Position numbers and translations under genes: made by a program. From the NCBI RefSeq assembly GCF_023093535.1, contig NZ_CP095757.1:372001-436000 (forward strand): 64,000 nucleotides of DNA, in the 5' to 3' direction. The notes under the pieces were generated by a model that ran no database searches, was not told where the DNA came from, and saw only the letters and a program-made list of their open reading frames with translations. Shown piece after piece: positions 1 through 9,142 of the stretch. Each line of letters begins with the position of its first letter. Within the stretch, counting starts at the first letter, position 1. The stretch comes from Halovivax limisalsi. GTDB taxonomy: Archaea; Halobacteriota; Halobacteria; Halobacteriales; Natrialbaceae.

Positions 1-1527
1 CGCCTCGGCGACGTCTTTGAAGGAGGGCGAGGGGATCCGCGAGACCTCGGGTTCGTCGCCGCGCGCGACGAGGGTGTGGTACTCTGAGCTGAGCGTGCTG
101 TCGTCCATGACGATGACCGTGACGTCGACGTCGTGGCGGACCGCGGTTTCGAGTTCCTGGATCGACATCATGGTGCCGCCGTCGCCGGCGATGACGAACG
201 ACTGCTCGTCCGCGGTGCCGACGGCCGTCCCGAGGCCGATGGGGAGTCCGAGGCCGATCGAGGCGAAATCGGCCGTGAAGTGGAACTTCGAGGGCGGCGC
301 GGAGATTCCGTCGGCGACCCAGCGCGCGAAGTGGCCCGCGTCGATCGTGATCTGGCGGTCCGCGGGCAGCACCTCGTCGAGCGTGCGCACCAGCTCCCTC
401 GGATCCATCGCGTCGGGCCGTTCCGGGAACTCGCGGTCGTTCATCGGGTCGAAGGTCGCGGCCCGCTCCCGGAGGTCATCGGTCCACAGCTCGCCCTCGC
501 GGTCGATGCCGATCTCCTCGAGCGCCTCGATCAGTCGGTTCACGGTGCGTTTGGCGTCGCCCTGAATCCCGAGGTCGATATCGGCGTGTTCGCCGATGAC
601 GCCCGGATCGCTGTCGACGTGGATGACTTCCGTCTCGTCGCCGAAGACGTGACCCTTGTCGATCGTGTAGGGATTCAGCGACGCCCCGATCGCGACGAGC
701 AGTTTGCTCTCGTTGGCGTGCGTGTTCGCCAGGTCGCTGCCCCACTTGCCGGTGAATCCCAGGTAGTACGGGTGATCGTCGAAGTAGTCCTTGGCCTGCA
801 GCGAGGTGACCAGCAGCGCGCTCATCCGCTCGGCGAGGTCGTAGATCGCCTCCTTGGCGTCGGCCCGGACGGCCCCGCGACCGGCCAGAATCACCGGCGG
901 CGTGAACGCGTCCGACTCGACGTACATGTCGACGGCCTCTTCGATGCGCTCCGGGGCGGGGTCGAGACGGGCGTCCGGCGCTCCGGTCGCGGCTCCGCGC
1001 GCCTCGACGGTCCGCTCCGCTTCCGTTTCGGGCAACTGCCCGTCGAGGACGTCCCAGGCGATCTGCAGCGCGAGGGGCCCGTCGCCGATCTTCACCCGTC
1101 GAATCGCCTCGCGCACCTTCGGGACGAGCGCCTCCGGCGATCGGACCGAAATCACGTCGCCGATCGTCGAGGTGAGGTAGCCCTCCTGGTCGAAGGCCTT
1201 GATATCGTAGGCGGCCGACCCCATCGGCTCGGGCACCATCACGAGGACGTTCGAGCCCTTCTTTCGGGCGGTCACCATCGCCGTCCCGGCCTGGGCGATC
1301 GCCGGCCCCCGGCCGACGAGGCTGACGCCGAACGAGTCGGTGGCGCGTGCGTACCCGTCCGACATCGCGATGGCCCCTTGCTCGTGTCGGCTCTTGTAGA
1401 GGCGGATGTCCGCGTCACCCTCGGCGATCTCGGACATCATGCTCATGTTGTCCTCGGACATATACGTGAATAGATTGTCGACGCCCTCGGCTTGCAGAAT
1501 CTCGATTACTTTGTCGTGTCCGTGCAT
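1..1527 (-). CDS. ThDP-dependent enzyme, acetolactate synthase-like (3' end outside window)
   Basis: The visible 509 codons show the three-domain layout of the acetolactate synthase/pyruvate oxidase superfamily. The N-terminal pyrimidine-binding domain carries the RHE motif with the activating Glu at residue 49. The C-terminal domain has the ThDP/Mg motif beginning GDG at 448-450 and ending in a DD pair rather than the common NN. Such enzymes form or cleave C-C bonds next to a 2-oxo group; the substrate cannot be read. The start at 1527 is supported by a TATATG box on the minus strand at 1556-1561. The stop codon lies left of the window. It is only distantly similar to the two 588-residue ThDP enzymes at 21.5 and 27.0 kb. 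Confidence 0.85.
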   Translation of the reverse strand, partial: MHGHDKVIEILQAEGVDNLFTYMSEDNMSMMSEIAEGDADIRLYKSRHEQGAIAMSDGYARATDSFGVSLVGRGPAIAQAGTAMVTARKKGSNVLVMVPEPMGSAAYDIKAFDQEGYLTSTIGDVISVRSPEALVPKVREAIRRVKIGDGPLALQIAWDVLDGQLPETEAERTVEARGAATGAPDARLDPAPERIEEAVDMYVESDAFTPPVILAGRGAVRADAKEAIYDLAERMSALLVTSLQAKDYFDDHPYYLGFTGKWGSDLANTHANESKLLVAIGASLNPYTIDKGHVFGDETEVIHVDSDPGVIGEHADIDLGIQGDAKRTVNRLIEALEEIGIDREGELWTDDLRERAATFDPMNDREFPERPDAMDPRELVRTLDEVLPADRQITIDAGHFARWVADGISAPPSKFHFTADFASIGLGLPIGLGTAVGTADEQSFVIAGDGGTMMSIQELETAVRHDVDVTVIVMDDSTLSSEYHTLVARGDEPEVSRIPSPSFKDVAEA

Positions 1528-1901
1528 GCTCGTGGGAAAGAACGCTCGCTCAATCCATATACAACTATCGCTCAGGGCGATGATTCGCCGGTCGAGACGG
1601 TACTCCGTCCGATCGACGGACGCGGACGACCGCTCGCGCTCGGTCGCCGGGCCCGTCGAAGCGGTTGGCTCGTCGGTCCGTATGGCTCGTCTCCGATGGG
1701 GAATCCGTCTCCGATCGAGAATTCGACGGTCACGACCGAGTGCGCGACGATCGATCGCGCCATCCCCGCGGTGAGACGGTCGGGTCGGCGAGTCGACGGT
1801 GAGCGGCCGGTCGATGCGCCGGCGAGTGTCGTTCGACGGCCGGAGCGGGTTGGCACTCGGACCGACGGTGAGTCGGTCGACGCAGCTGCCCGTTTCGCGA
1901 C
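1528..1901. other. Intergenic region with the ThDP gene promoter
   Basis: No gene is supported here. The right end of the flanking ThDP gene is served by a minus-strand TATA box at 1556-1561. The rest is GC-rich sequence whose open frames are arginine- and serine-rich and look non-coding. Confidence 0.5.
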
Positions 1902-2384
1902 TCAGCTCTCGGACGTCGGGAAGTACTTGCGCATGTCCGTCTCGCGGCGGGTTTCGAGGAAGAAGTCGACTGACTCGACGCCCTCGATCGCCCGCACGGC
2001 GTCGGTGCTCTCCTCGACGTCGGCGAGCGATTCGGCCAGTCGGACGGCGTAGATGTCGACCGACCCGACGCCGGAGCTGATGAACCAGTAGGGCAGTTCG
2101 CTCAGGGTCTCCTTGACGGACGCTTTCGCGTCGGGCGCATCGTCGACCGTGATCGAGAGGCGCAGCACGTGCCAGTCGTGGACGTTCGGATCGAGCATGA
2201 AGAACGTCGAGGTGGACTCGAACAGGTTCTGCACCCGGTATCGGATCCCCTCGCCGCTCATCTCGTGGCCCCGGCGTTCGAGTCGCTCGGAGATGTCCGA
2301 GTACGGCGTCCGCGGATCTTCGGAGAGGATCCCGAGGATGATGCGATCGATCTCGTCCAGCCCGTCCGTCGGTGGATTCGCCAT
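1902..2384 (-). CDS. Lrp/AsnC-type transcriptional regulator
   Basis: The 160-residue protein has an N-terminal winged helix-turn-helix (about residues 9-55, starting LDEIDRIILGIL, with the recognition region around IRYRVQNLFE) and a C-terminal RAM-like effector domain ending in GVESVDFFLET. This is the size and layout of Lrp/AsnC family dimers, which sense small molecules and bind dyad operators. It is a clear paralogue of the regulator at 40432-40917: both share PRTPYSDI, YRVQNLF, HDWHVLR, YWFISSGVGS or FWFISSGVGS, and DIYAV. It lies tail to head between the ThDP gene and a PrpD-family gene, both on the same strand, so local control of these catabolic genes is likely. The effector is unknown. 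Confidence 0.88.
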   Translation of the reverse strand: MANPPTDGLDEIDRIILGILSEDPRTPYSDISERLERRGHEMSGEGIRYRVQNLFESTSTFFMLDPNVHDWHVLRLSITVDDAPDAKASVKETLSELPYWFISSGVGSVDIYAVRLAESLADVEESTDAVRAIEGVESVDFFLETRRETDMRKYFPTSES

Positions 2385-2443
2385 ACCGACCGGTCGGTCG
2401 GCACGGACCTAAGGGTTCTGTCGTCGGTCCCCGGCCAGCCGGC

Positions 2444-3820
2444 TCAGCCGTCGCCCGCGATCGGCGCGAGCAGTTCCTCGGTGTCGAACGATTCGATCGA
2501 CCGGATGCGAGCGCGAAGCGTTTCACCGGCGCTCTCGCCGACGACGGGCGTGACGAGCCGGTCGTACTTCGCCTCGACGTCGTCCCAGGACAGCGGCGTC
2601 TCGGGATCGCCCTTCGCGTCGAGGACTCGCTTCGACACCGTGGAGTCGGTCGTCTCGATCTCGACCTCGATCGCCCACTGGTCGGGGTACAGGTCGTCGG
2701 CCCAGTCGGCGGCCGACGACTCGGTCGCGGCCACGAGCCGCTTCTCCTCCGCGGTGAACTCGCCGTCGATCGCGTCGAAGAGGGTATCGACCGTCACCTC
2801 GCCCCGGGTGATCGCGAGCATGGTGACGAACGGGAGGCTGAACTGGCCGTCGACGACCGTCTCGGGGATCGGTTTGGACGGGTTCCCGACGAGCAGTTCG
2901 CCCGAGGAGGAGAGTTCGACGCGGACGGCGGTCACGTCGGCCGGCTGGAGGTCGTGTTCGGTGACCAGCCCGACCACGCCGTCGATCAGCGGGTGGAGGA
3001 ATCGACAGACGGGATACGGTTTCAGGCCCGTCCGGTCGATCTCGAACGACTCCCCGAGGCCGTCGCGGGCCCGTTCGGGCCGCGGATCGTCGGAGTACGC
3101 CTGCAGGAAGCCGCGCGAGCCCTCGATGGGGTTGGTCGTCGCGCGAAAGCCGTTCCGGGCGAATCGCGTCGCCAGGTAGCCCGAGTGTGCGGCCAGGCCC
3201 GGGTGGAGCCGCTTGTTCCAGGAGCCGTCCTCGAGGAACTGCAACGAGCCCGCGGCCTGACTGCCGGCGATCCCGAAGGCCCGCCCGATCGTCTCCGCGG
3301 AGCCGTCCAGCAGCATCCCGGCGGCCGCGGCCGCGCCGAAGACGCCGCACGTACTCGTCGCGTGGAACCCCTTCGCGTAGTGGGCCTCCGAGTTGAGCGC
3401 CATCCCGAGTCGCGCCGTGACCTCGTAGCCGCCGACGAACGCCGTCAGGAGGTCCGTCCCGCTGGCGTTCGTCTCCTCCGCGGCGGCGAGCGTGGCTCCC
3501 AGCACGGGCGCGGCGGCGTGGACCGACCCCGCCCGGTGGGTCTCGTCGAAGTCGAGGCTGTGGGCCAGCGCGGCGTTCGCGAGCGCGCCGTAGTCGGGCG
3601 TCACCCGGTCGCCGGTCGCGAGGACGGTGGTCGAGCCGCCCTCGCCGTTCAACTCGCGCACCGTCTCCATGACCGTGGGCGTCGACTTCGCCCGGCGCCC
3701 GCCGATCGCGAGTCCCATCGTGTCGAGCAGGACGCGCTTGGCCTGGACGGCCGTCTCGGCCGGCAGGTCCGCCGCCGTCAGCGACGCGCAGTACGCGGCT
3801 AACTGGTCCGTGATGTCCAT
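2444..3820 (-). CDS. MmgE/PrpD family protein
   Basis: The 458-residue protein matches the MmgE/PrpD family, whose best known member is 2-methylcitrate dehydratase. Family features are the N-terminal AKRVLLDTMGLAIGG segment, the DETHRAGSVHAAAPV segment around residues 94-108, and the HATSTCGVFGAAAAA segment. Many family members are dehydratases or isomerases of branched carboxylic acids, but specificity cannot be inferred from sequence alone. No methylcitrate synthase or lyase gene is nearby, so a propionate role is not supported. It is divergent from the MaoC-like gene at 3907 and downstream of nothing on its strand except the regulator. Confidence 0.85.
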   Translation of the reverse strand: MDITDQLAAYCASLTAADLPAETAVQAKRVLLDTMGLAIGGRRAKSTPTVMETVRELNGEGGSTTVLATGDRVTPDYGALANAALAHSLDFDETHRAGSVHAAAPVLGATLAAAEETNASGTDLLTAFVGGYEVTARLGMALNSEAHYAKGFHATSTCGVFGAAAAAGMLLDGSAETIGRAFGIAGSQAAGSLQFLEDGSWNKRLHPGLAAHSGYLATRFARNGFRATTNPIEGSRGFLQAYSDDPRPERARDGLGESFEIDRTGLKPYPVCRFLHPLIDGVVGLVTEHDLQPADVTAVRVELSSSGELLVGNPSKPIPETVVDGQFSLPFVTMLAITRGEVTVDTLFDAIDGEFTAEEKRLVAATESSAADWADDLYPDQWAIEVEIETTDSTVSKRVLDAKGDPETPLSWDDVEAKYDRLVTPVVGESAGETLRARIRSIESFDTEELLAPIAGDG

Positions 3821-3906
3821 AGCGATCCCTTCGCAGCCAGCGGGTAAGCACTTTCGGCGGTTCGCCGCATCACAATCTTCAAGCCGGTCCTCGCCCGTGT
3901 GAGCGT

Positions 3907-4422
3907 ATGGTTCGCAAAACCCGCGAGGTCGGGGAGAACCGATACCGCGAGGAGTACGGCCGATTCTACGACGAGTTCGAGATCGGCGACGTCTACGAGC
4001 ACCGTCCCAACCGGACGATCACGGCCGTCGACAACTACTGGTTCACCCTCCTGACGATGAACACGCACCCGCTGCACTTCGACAACGAGTACGCGTCGGG
4101 GACGGAGTGGGGCCAGGAGCTGGTCAACTCCGCGCTGACGCTCTCGACCGTGCTCGGCATGACCGTCAGCGACGTCTCCTACCAGGCCGTCGCCAACCTC
4201 GGCTGGGAGGAGGTCCGCATGACGAACCCGGTCTTTCACGGCGACACGCTCTCGGCCGAATCCGAGGTCGTCTCGAAGCGCGAGAGCGAGTCGCGACCCG
4301 GCCAGGGCATCGTGAAGACGGAGACGACCGGCTTCAACCAGCACGGCGACGTCGTGATCGAATTTACCCGCTCGGTGCTCGTTCCCACCCGCGAACACGC
4401 CGAGTCGACGGACGACGAGTGA
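3907..4422 (+). CDS. MaoC-like (R)-hydratase family protein
   Basis: The 171-residue protein has the single hot-dog fold of MaoC-like enoyl/mesaconyl-CoA hydratases. The hydratase motif region reads NTHPLHFD at residues 52-59: the His (57) is kept, but the usual acidic residue is Asn52. The family adds water to, or removes it from, CoA thioesters. It is followed after 193 bp by an acyl-CoA dehydrogenase and a CoA-transferase on the same strand, consistent with a short acyl-CoA degradation unit. Because the catalytic Asp position is altered, hydratase activity is likely but not certain. Confidence 0.8.
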   Translation: MVRKTREVGENRYREEYGRFYDEFEIGDVYEHRPNRTITAVDNYWFTLLTMNTHPLHFDNEYASGTEWGQELVNSALTLSTVLGMTVSDVSYQAVANLGWEEVRMTNPVFHGDTLSAESEVVSKRESESRPGQGIVKTETTGFNQHGDVVIEFTRSVLVPTREHAESTDDE

Positions 4423-4615
4423 GTTCGGCCGGCCGGTGGCCCCACCGGAATTCGGCCGACATCGGTTCCGGTCGCCGGGTGCTAGTCGAGCCCGTCGGAC
4501 CCGGTTCGGCGGCCCGTCGGAAGGCCCGGGAGCGAATCGGACACCAGTCGACCGCCGGCGGCCCGGCCGGGTGGTGGACGCAATGTTTATGGGTGCTACC
4601 TCCGAGGTGGAGGAT

Positions 4616-5794
4616 ATGCTCGAGTTCAGTGGAGAGCAACAGCTCATCCAGTCGGAGATACAGAAGCTCTGTGCGTCCTACGAGGACGAGTACTGGCAGG
4701 CCAAAGACCGCGACGCCGAGTACCCGGAGGAGTTCGTCGAGGACCTCGCCGAGCACGGCTGGCTCGGCACCATCATCCCCGAGGCGTACGGCGGGACCGG
4801 CTACGATACGCTCGAGGCGGCGCTGATCCTCGAGGAGATCGCCGCCAGCGGCGCCGGCTTCAGCGGCTCGATGGCCTGTCACGGCGCCATGTTCGTCCCG
4901 CGGTCGATCCTGAACTACGGCTCCGAGGAGATGAAGGAGACCTACCTGCCGAAGCTGGCTTCCGGCGAGAAGTACCTCCAGTGCTTCGGCCTCACCGAGC
5001 CCGACGCCGGCTACGAGTCGACGGCGATCACCACCAACGCCGAGAAGGACGGCGATCGGTACCTCATTAACGGGCAGAAGACCTGGTGCTCTCGCTTTTA
5101 CGCCTCCGACTACATGGTCCTCGTCGCGCGAACGACCCCGATCGACGAGGTCGAGAAGAAGACCGAGGGGCTCACCCTCTTCCTCGTCGACATCGAGGAC
5201 GCGCTCGACCAGGGCGCGGTCGACACCCAGAAGATCGAAAAGAGCATTCGACGTGCGGTTCCCTCCTACGAGATCTGGTTCGAGGACCTCGAAGTGCCCG
5301 AAGCAAACGTCATCGGGGAGGTCGACGACGGCTTCTACCAGGTGATGGACGGCCTCAACGAGGAGCGCGTCGTCATCGCGGCCGAAGCGGTCGGGCTCGC
5401 CCGCGTCGCGATCGAGCGCGCGGTCCAGTACGCCAACGAGCGCGAGGTGTTCGACCGGCCCATCGGTGCCAACCAGGCGATCCAGCACCCGCTGGCCGAC
5501 GCCCACGCCCGGACGACGAGCGCGCGCAACCTGGTCTACCAGGCCGCACGCGCTTTCAAGGACGGCCGCGACGTCGGCGAGGCGGCCAACATCGCCGTCT
5601 ACATGGCCCGCGAGGCCGCGTCGAAGGCGGCCGACCACGCCGTCCAGACCCACGGCGGCTACGGCGTCGCGACCGAGTACGACGTCGAGCGCTACTACCG
5701 CGAGGCTCGCCTCGCCCACATCGCGCCGATCTCCGACGAGATGATCAAGAACTACATCGGGGAGCACGTCCTCGACCTGCCGAGGTCCTACTGA
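4616..5794 (+). CDS. Acyl-CoA dehydrogenase family protein
   Basis: The 392-residue protein has the acyl-CoA dehydrogenase fold: helical N-terminal domain, flavin-binding beta domain (CFGLTEPDAGYESTA near 123-137 and WCSRFYASDY) and C-terminal helical domain (QTHGGYGVATEYDVERYYRE). It would be a cytoplasmic FAD enzyme passing electrons to ETF. The frame is open from 4436, but the first 60 codons are arginine-rich; the start at 4616 follows GGTGGAGG and gives the family length. The usual C-terminal catalytic Glu (YEGT) is absent; that stretch reads IAPISDEM at 369-376. It is one base away from the CoA-transferase gene. Confidence 0.88.
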   Translation: MLEFSGEQQLIQSEIQKLCASYEDEYWQAKDRDAEYPEEFVEDLAEHGWLGTIIPEAYGGTGYDTLEAALILEEIAASGAGFSGSMACHGAMFVPRSILNYGSEEMKETYLPKLASGEKYLQCFGLTEPDAGYESTAITTNAEKDGDRYLINGQKTWCSRFYASDYMVLVARTTPIDEVEKKTEGLTLFLVDIEDALDQGAVDTQKIEKSIRRAVPSYEIWFEDLEVPEANVIGEVDDGFYQVMDGLNEERVVIAAEAVGLARVAIERAVQYANEREVFDRPIGANQAIQHPLADAHARTTSARNLVYQAARAFKDGRDVGEAANIAVYMAREAASKAADHAVQTHGGYGVATEYDVERYYREARLAHIAPISDEMIKNYIGEHVLDLPRSY

Positions 5795-5795
5795 G

Positions 5796-6992
5796 ATGCA
5801 CCCGCTCGAGGGTATCCGGGTCCTGGCGCTCGAAAGCGGCGTCTCGGCCCCGCTGTGTACCCGCCAGCTCGGCGACCTCGGCGCCGAGGTCGTCAAGGTC
5901 GAACGCCCGGGCGTCGGCGACAACAGCCGCCACTGGGACAACGCCGTCCACGGCGAGTCCTCGGCGCACGTCTGGGTCAACCGGAACAAGCGCAGCCTGA
6001 CGCTCGACTTGAAGAGCGACGAGGGCCAGGACATCTTCCGCGACCTGGCGGCCGACGCCGACGTCGTCGTCCAGAACTTCGCCCCCGGCGCGGTCGAGCG
6101 GCTCGGCTTCGACTACGAGTCGCTGCGCGACGACGAGCGACGCGACGATGCGCAGGACGACCTGATCTACGTCAACATCTCGGGCTACGGCCGCTCCGGT
6201 CCGTACCGCGACCGCAAGGCCTACGACATGGTGATGCAGGGCGAGACCGGGCTGATCCTCTCGAACGGCAGTCCGGACGCGCCGGCGAAGATCCCGCTGT
6301 CGATCTGCGACATCAACGCCGCGATGTACGCGACCATCGGGACGGTCACGGCGCTCTTCCAGCGCGCCCGGACTGGCGAGGGACAGGAACTCGACGTGAC
6401 CATGTTCGGCGGCATGCTGTCCTGGCTCGGCTACTTCCCGCACAAGTACTGGCACGAGGGCGAGATCCCCGAACGCGTCGGGATGCGCCACCACTTGTTG
6501 ACCCCGTACGGCCCCCACGAGACGGCCGACGGCGCCTACGTGAACTTCGCCGTCCTCAGCGAGGATCACTTCGAGCTCTTCTGCCGGGACGTGATCGAGC
6601 GACCGGCCCTGCTCGCGGACGAGCGATTCGAGACCAACGAGAAGCGCATCGAACACCGCGAGACGTTCGAGTCCATCGTCGAATCCGAGATCGCCACCCA
6701 GGACCGGGATTACTGGGCCGAGCGCCTCCAGGACGCCGGGATTCCCTGGGGCGACGTCAACCGGATCGACGAGGTACTGGAGCATCCGCAGACGGACCAC
6801 CTGGACCTCATCAAGACGGTCCAGGCGGGCGAGAACGAGATCAAGGTCGTCGACAACCCGATCGACTTCGGCGATGCTTCGGTGAAACGCGAGGCGATGC
6901 CCGACCTCGGTGCCGACAACGTCGACCTCCTCACCAGGCTCGGCTACTCGGCCGAGGAGATCGCCCGGCTCGAGGCCGAGGGCGTCATCTGA
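5796..6992 (+). CDS. CaiB/BaiF (class III) CoA-transferase
   Basis: The 398-residue protein is a class III CoA-transferase: N-terminal GIRVLALESGVSAPLCTRQL, the RNKRSLTLDLKS segment, and the catalytic Asp at 172 in LSICDINAAMYA. These enzymes move CoA between carboxylic acids through an aspartyl-CoA thioester. It starts one base after the acyl-CoA dehydrogenase stop, so the two are co-transcribed and probably act on the same acid. Together with the MaoC-like gene upstream, a plausible order is activation, oxidation and hydration of a short or branched acid. A second CoA-transferase of this class lies at 51832. Confidence 0.9.
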   Translation: MHPLEGIRVLALESGVSAPLCTRQLGDLGAEVVKVERPGVGDNSRHWDNAVHGESSAHVWVNRNKRSLTLDLKSDEGQDIFRDLAADADVVVQNFAPGAVERLGFDYESLRDDERRDDAQDDLIYVNISGYGRSGPYRDRKAYDMVMQGETGLILSNGSPDAPAKIPLSICDINAAMYATIGTVTALFQRARTGEGQELDVTMFGGMLSWLGYFPHKYWHEGEIPERVGMRHHLLTPYGPHETADGAYVNFAVLSEDHFELFCRDVIERPALLADERFETNEKRIEHRETFESIVESEIATQDRDYWAERLQDAGIPWGDVNRIDEVLEHPQTDHLDLIKTVQAGENEIKVVDNPIDFGDASVKREAMPDLGADNVDLLTRLGYSAEEIARLEAEGVI

Positions 6993-7561
6993 TCGAGAGC
7001 GGCGGGCGGGAAGATCGAGACGACGATCGGTGTCTCCCCGACGGAACCGACCGTCCGGAAAGAGCCGATCTTCGAGAGTGTGACAGTACAGTAATCAGTT
7101 TCACTCCATCATGGTATTGTGAGAATTATACACTAATGTCCCCGAGGGGTTCGGGACAGAGTCGCCCGGAATATGGGTCAAAACTACCGTATTGCGGGCC
7201 AATAGCGTTCGTGAACGCGATTTAGTTTTGAAAACGGGGCTGTATGTACATTGAACACAGGATATGTTCGATTTCGCCGGCGTATATATTACAATAGCAA
7301 CGTTCGTACGGGTAGTGAGTTCGAAGGCGGAATCTGCATTGGACCAGAGTATCGGGGCGGATAGTTAGCAGTATGTGTTCACTATTATACAATACCATCG
7401 ACCGAGTTCGAGGTGGGTATTTGAACATATCAGTTTCGTATAACGTGCAGCACCTCTCGGCCCGATCCGATTTACGACCGGGTCCGATGTGCCAGCCGCG
7501 ATTCGGTACGGGACAGGAGGGGTTTACGTCTGTTGACGACGTGCATTGGTATGTGGTAGCA
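6993..7561. other. AT-rich intergenic region
   Basis: The 569 bp hold no convincing gene. From about 7080 to 7450 the sequence is markedly richer in A and T than its surroundings and contains several TATA-like stretches, including GTATATATTA near 7285. A perfect dyad with 6-bp arms sits at 7205-7218. The promoter of the next gene is probably the TTTACG at 7523-7528. Confidence 0.5.
7205..7218. repeat. 14-bp perfect dyad, 6-bp arms
   Basis: The arms GCGTTC and GAACGC flank GT. It lies in an AT-rich intergenic region and could be an operator or a small hairpin; no target gene is close. Confidence 0.35.
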
Positions 7562-8155
7562 ATGAACGCATATTCCTCGAACGAAATCGATACTGGGGCG
7601 TCCGCCTGGCGGACGCTTCGAATCGCCGGCATTCTCGTGGTCGTTCTCGGGATCGTCGCGATCCTCCTCCCCGTCGGGACGGGTATCGCGATCGCGTACG
7701 TCGCGGGCGCGGCCCTGCTCGTCGGCGGCGTCGTCCACGCGGGACACGTCGTCACGATCGACGGCTGGGCGGGTTCGCTCTGGCAGGCGACGCTCGCGAT
7801 CGTCTCCATCCTCGCCGGCGCCCTCATCCTCGCGAACCCGGTTGTCGGCCTGCTGAGCCTGACGCTCGCAGCTATCGCGTACCTGCTCGTCGACGGCCTC
7901 GCGGAACTGGCCGCGAGCGCGCGGCTACCGGCAGGGACCGGGCGCGGGTGGATCGCCGCGAGCGGCGTTCTCTCGGTCGCCCTCGCGGCCTTGCTCTGGA
8001 TCGGCTTCCCGGTCGACGCGCTCTGGTTCGTCGGGTTCGTGGTCGGTCTGAGTCTGGTGTCGACCGGTCTCTCGATGATCGCCGTCGCCTACGGATCCCG
8101 CGGCGCCGTGGACGAGGCGGACTCGATGGCGACCGGCACGTCCCGGGGCGCCTGA
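7562..8155 (+). CDS. HdeD/DUF308-type membrane protein
   Basis: The 197-residue protein is almost entirely hydrophobic, with about six transmembrane segments in pairs, such as LRIAGILVVVLGIVAILL and IAIAYVAGAALLVGG. This matches the HdeD/DUF308 family of small integral membrane proteins, linked in bacteria to acid resistance but of unknown role in haloarchaea. The frame is open from 7373, but the extra N-terminal 63 codons are not membrane-like. The start at 7562 begins MNAYSSNE and has a TTTACG box at 7523-7528 upstream. It stands alone on its strand between AT-rich spacers. Confidence 0.75.
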   Translation: MNAYSSNEIDTGASAWRTLRIAGILVVVLGIVAILLPVGTGIAIAYVAGAALLVGGVVHAGHVVTIDGWAGSLWQATLAIVSILAGALILANPVVGLLSLTLAAIAYLLVDGLAELAASARLPAGTGRGWIAASGVLSVALAALLWIGFPVDALWFVGFVVGLSLVSTGLSMIAVAYGSRGAVDEADSMATGTSRGA

Positions 8156-8350
8156 CCCGATACGCGTCGGACCGTCGTCGATCGCGCGATCCGCACTCGG
8201 CCCCGACGCCAGCGTCGAGCGAGCGGGAATGCGACACCGGCGACTCGTCGACGATTCGACGCGACTCGTCAAGCGCTCGTACGTCCATCCGGCCGTCCGC
8301 AGGCACGTGCAACCCGAACGACGAACGGCGCGTTCGTCGGCAGTAGGCGT

Positions 8351-9142
8351 GTGAGTTTCTACCGTACGGACGCGGCGACCGACACCATCGATCGGATTCG
8401 CGACGCCGCCACCGAAATCGGCGACGCCCGATCCCTGCCCACGCGTGCCGGGCTGGCCGCCGTCGGGGGGATCCTGCTGGCTCGCGGCCTGCAGCGGCGG
8501 TCGCTCGGCGGCGCGCTGACCGCCGGCGTCGGCGGCTACGCCATCTACCGGGCGCTCGCGACGTCCGAATCGACGGCGATCGAGGACGCGACGGCCGGAG
8601 AAACGGGGCTCGAGAGAGCACGGTCGCACGATTTCCGCGCCGCGACCGATCGACCGGGCATCGAACGCTCGATCACGATCGACGAGTCGGCCGACGAACT
8701 CGCGGCGCTCGTCGACGATCCGGAGACGATCGACCGCCTCGTCGGTCCGGTCGCGTCCGTCGAGCCGATCGACGGCGACCCCGACTGGCTCCGGTGGACC
8801 GTCACCGGCCCGCGAGCGCTGACCGCCACCTGGGAGCTGGAACTCCTCGCCGAGCAGCCGGGTTCGTTCAGTCGATGGCGGTCGACCGACGGCTCCGTCC
8901 TGCCGGTCGAGTACTCCCTGACGTTCCAGGAGGCACCGGCCGACCGGGGAACCGAGGTGACCCTGCGGCTGTGGCTCGACCCGCCCGGCGGTCGGCTCGG
9001 AACGGCGGTGGTCGACCGGCTCCTCGCTCGCGACGTGCTCGCGAGCACGGCTCTCTATCGATTGAAGAGCCTCGCGGAGACGGGCGAGATCCCCACGCTC
9101 GATGGCAACGTCTCCGCGCGCGGTCGGGGTGATCTGGTATGA
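8351..9142 (+). CDS. SRPBCC-superfamily protein with N-terminal membrane-like segment
   Basis: The 263-residue protein starts at a GTG. Residues about 30-75 are a Gly/Ala-rich segment (GLAAVGGILLARGLQRRSL, TAGVGGYAIYRALA) resembling DUF2892-type hairpins. The rest looks like an SRPBCC (START-like) ligand-binding domain, including ITIDESADELAALVDDPETI, LRWTVTGPRALTATWELE and VLPVEYSLTF. Such two-part proteins bind hydrophobic ligands at the membrane. The stop overlaps the start of the zinc alcohol dehydrogenase gene by 4 bp (ATGA), so the two are translationally coupled and likely work together. The ligand is unknown. Confidence 0.7.
   Translation: MSFYRTDAATDTIDRIRDAATEIGDARSLPTRAGLAAVGGILLARGLQRRSLGGALTAGVGGYAIYRALATSESTAIEDATAGETGLERARSHDFRAATDRPGIERSITIDESADELAALVDDPETIDRLVGPVASVEPIDGDPDWLRWTVTGPRALTATWELELLAEQPGSFSRWRSTDGSVLPVEYSLTFQEAPADRGTEVTLRLWLDPPGGRLGTAVVDRLLARDVLASTALYRLKSLAETGEIPTLDGNVSARGRGDLV

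Noticed and set aside
133-1473. Long plus-strand open frame opposite the ThDP enzyme
   Set aside because: It is an antisense shadow of a gene with clear family motifs; its own product is valine/arginine-rich with no recognisable domain. The same applies to the many other long antisense frames in this GC-rich DNA.
2444-3820. 2-methylcitrate cycle from the PrpD-family gene
   Set aside because: No methylcitrate synthase or methylisocitrate lyase gene is in the window, and the family has many other functions.
4436-4615. N-terminal extension of the acyl-CoA dehydrogenase frame
   Set aside because: The 60 codons are arginine/proline-rich, and the ATG at 4616 has a ribosome-binding sequence and gives the usual family N-terminus.
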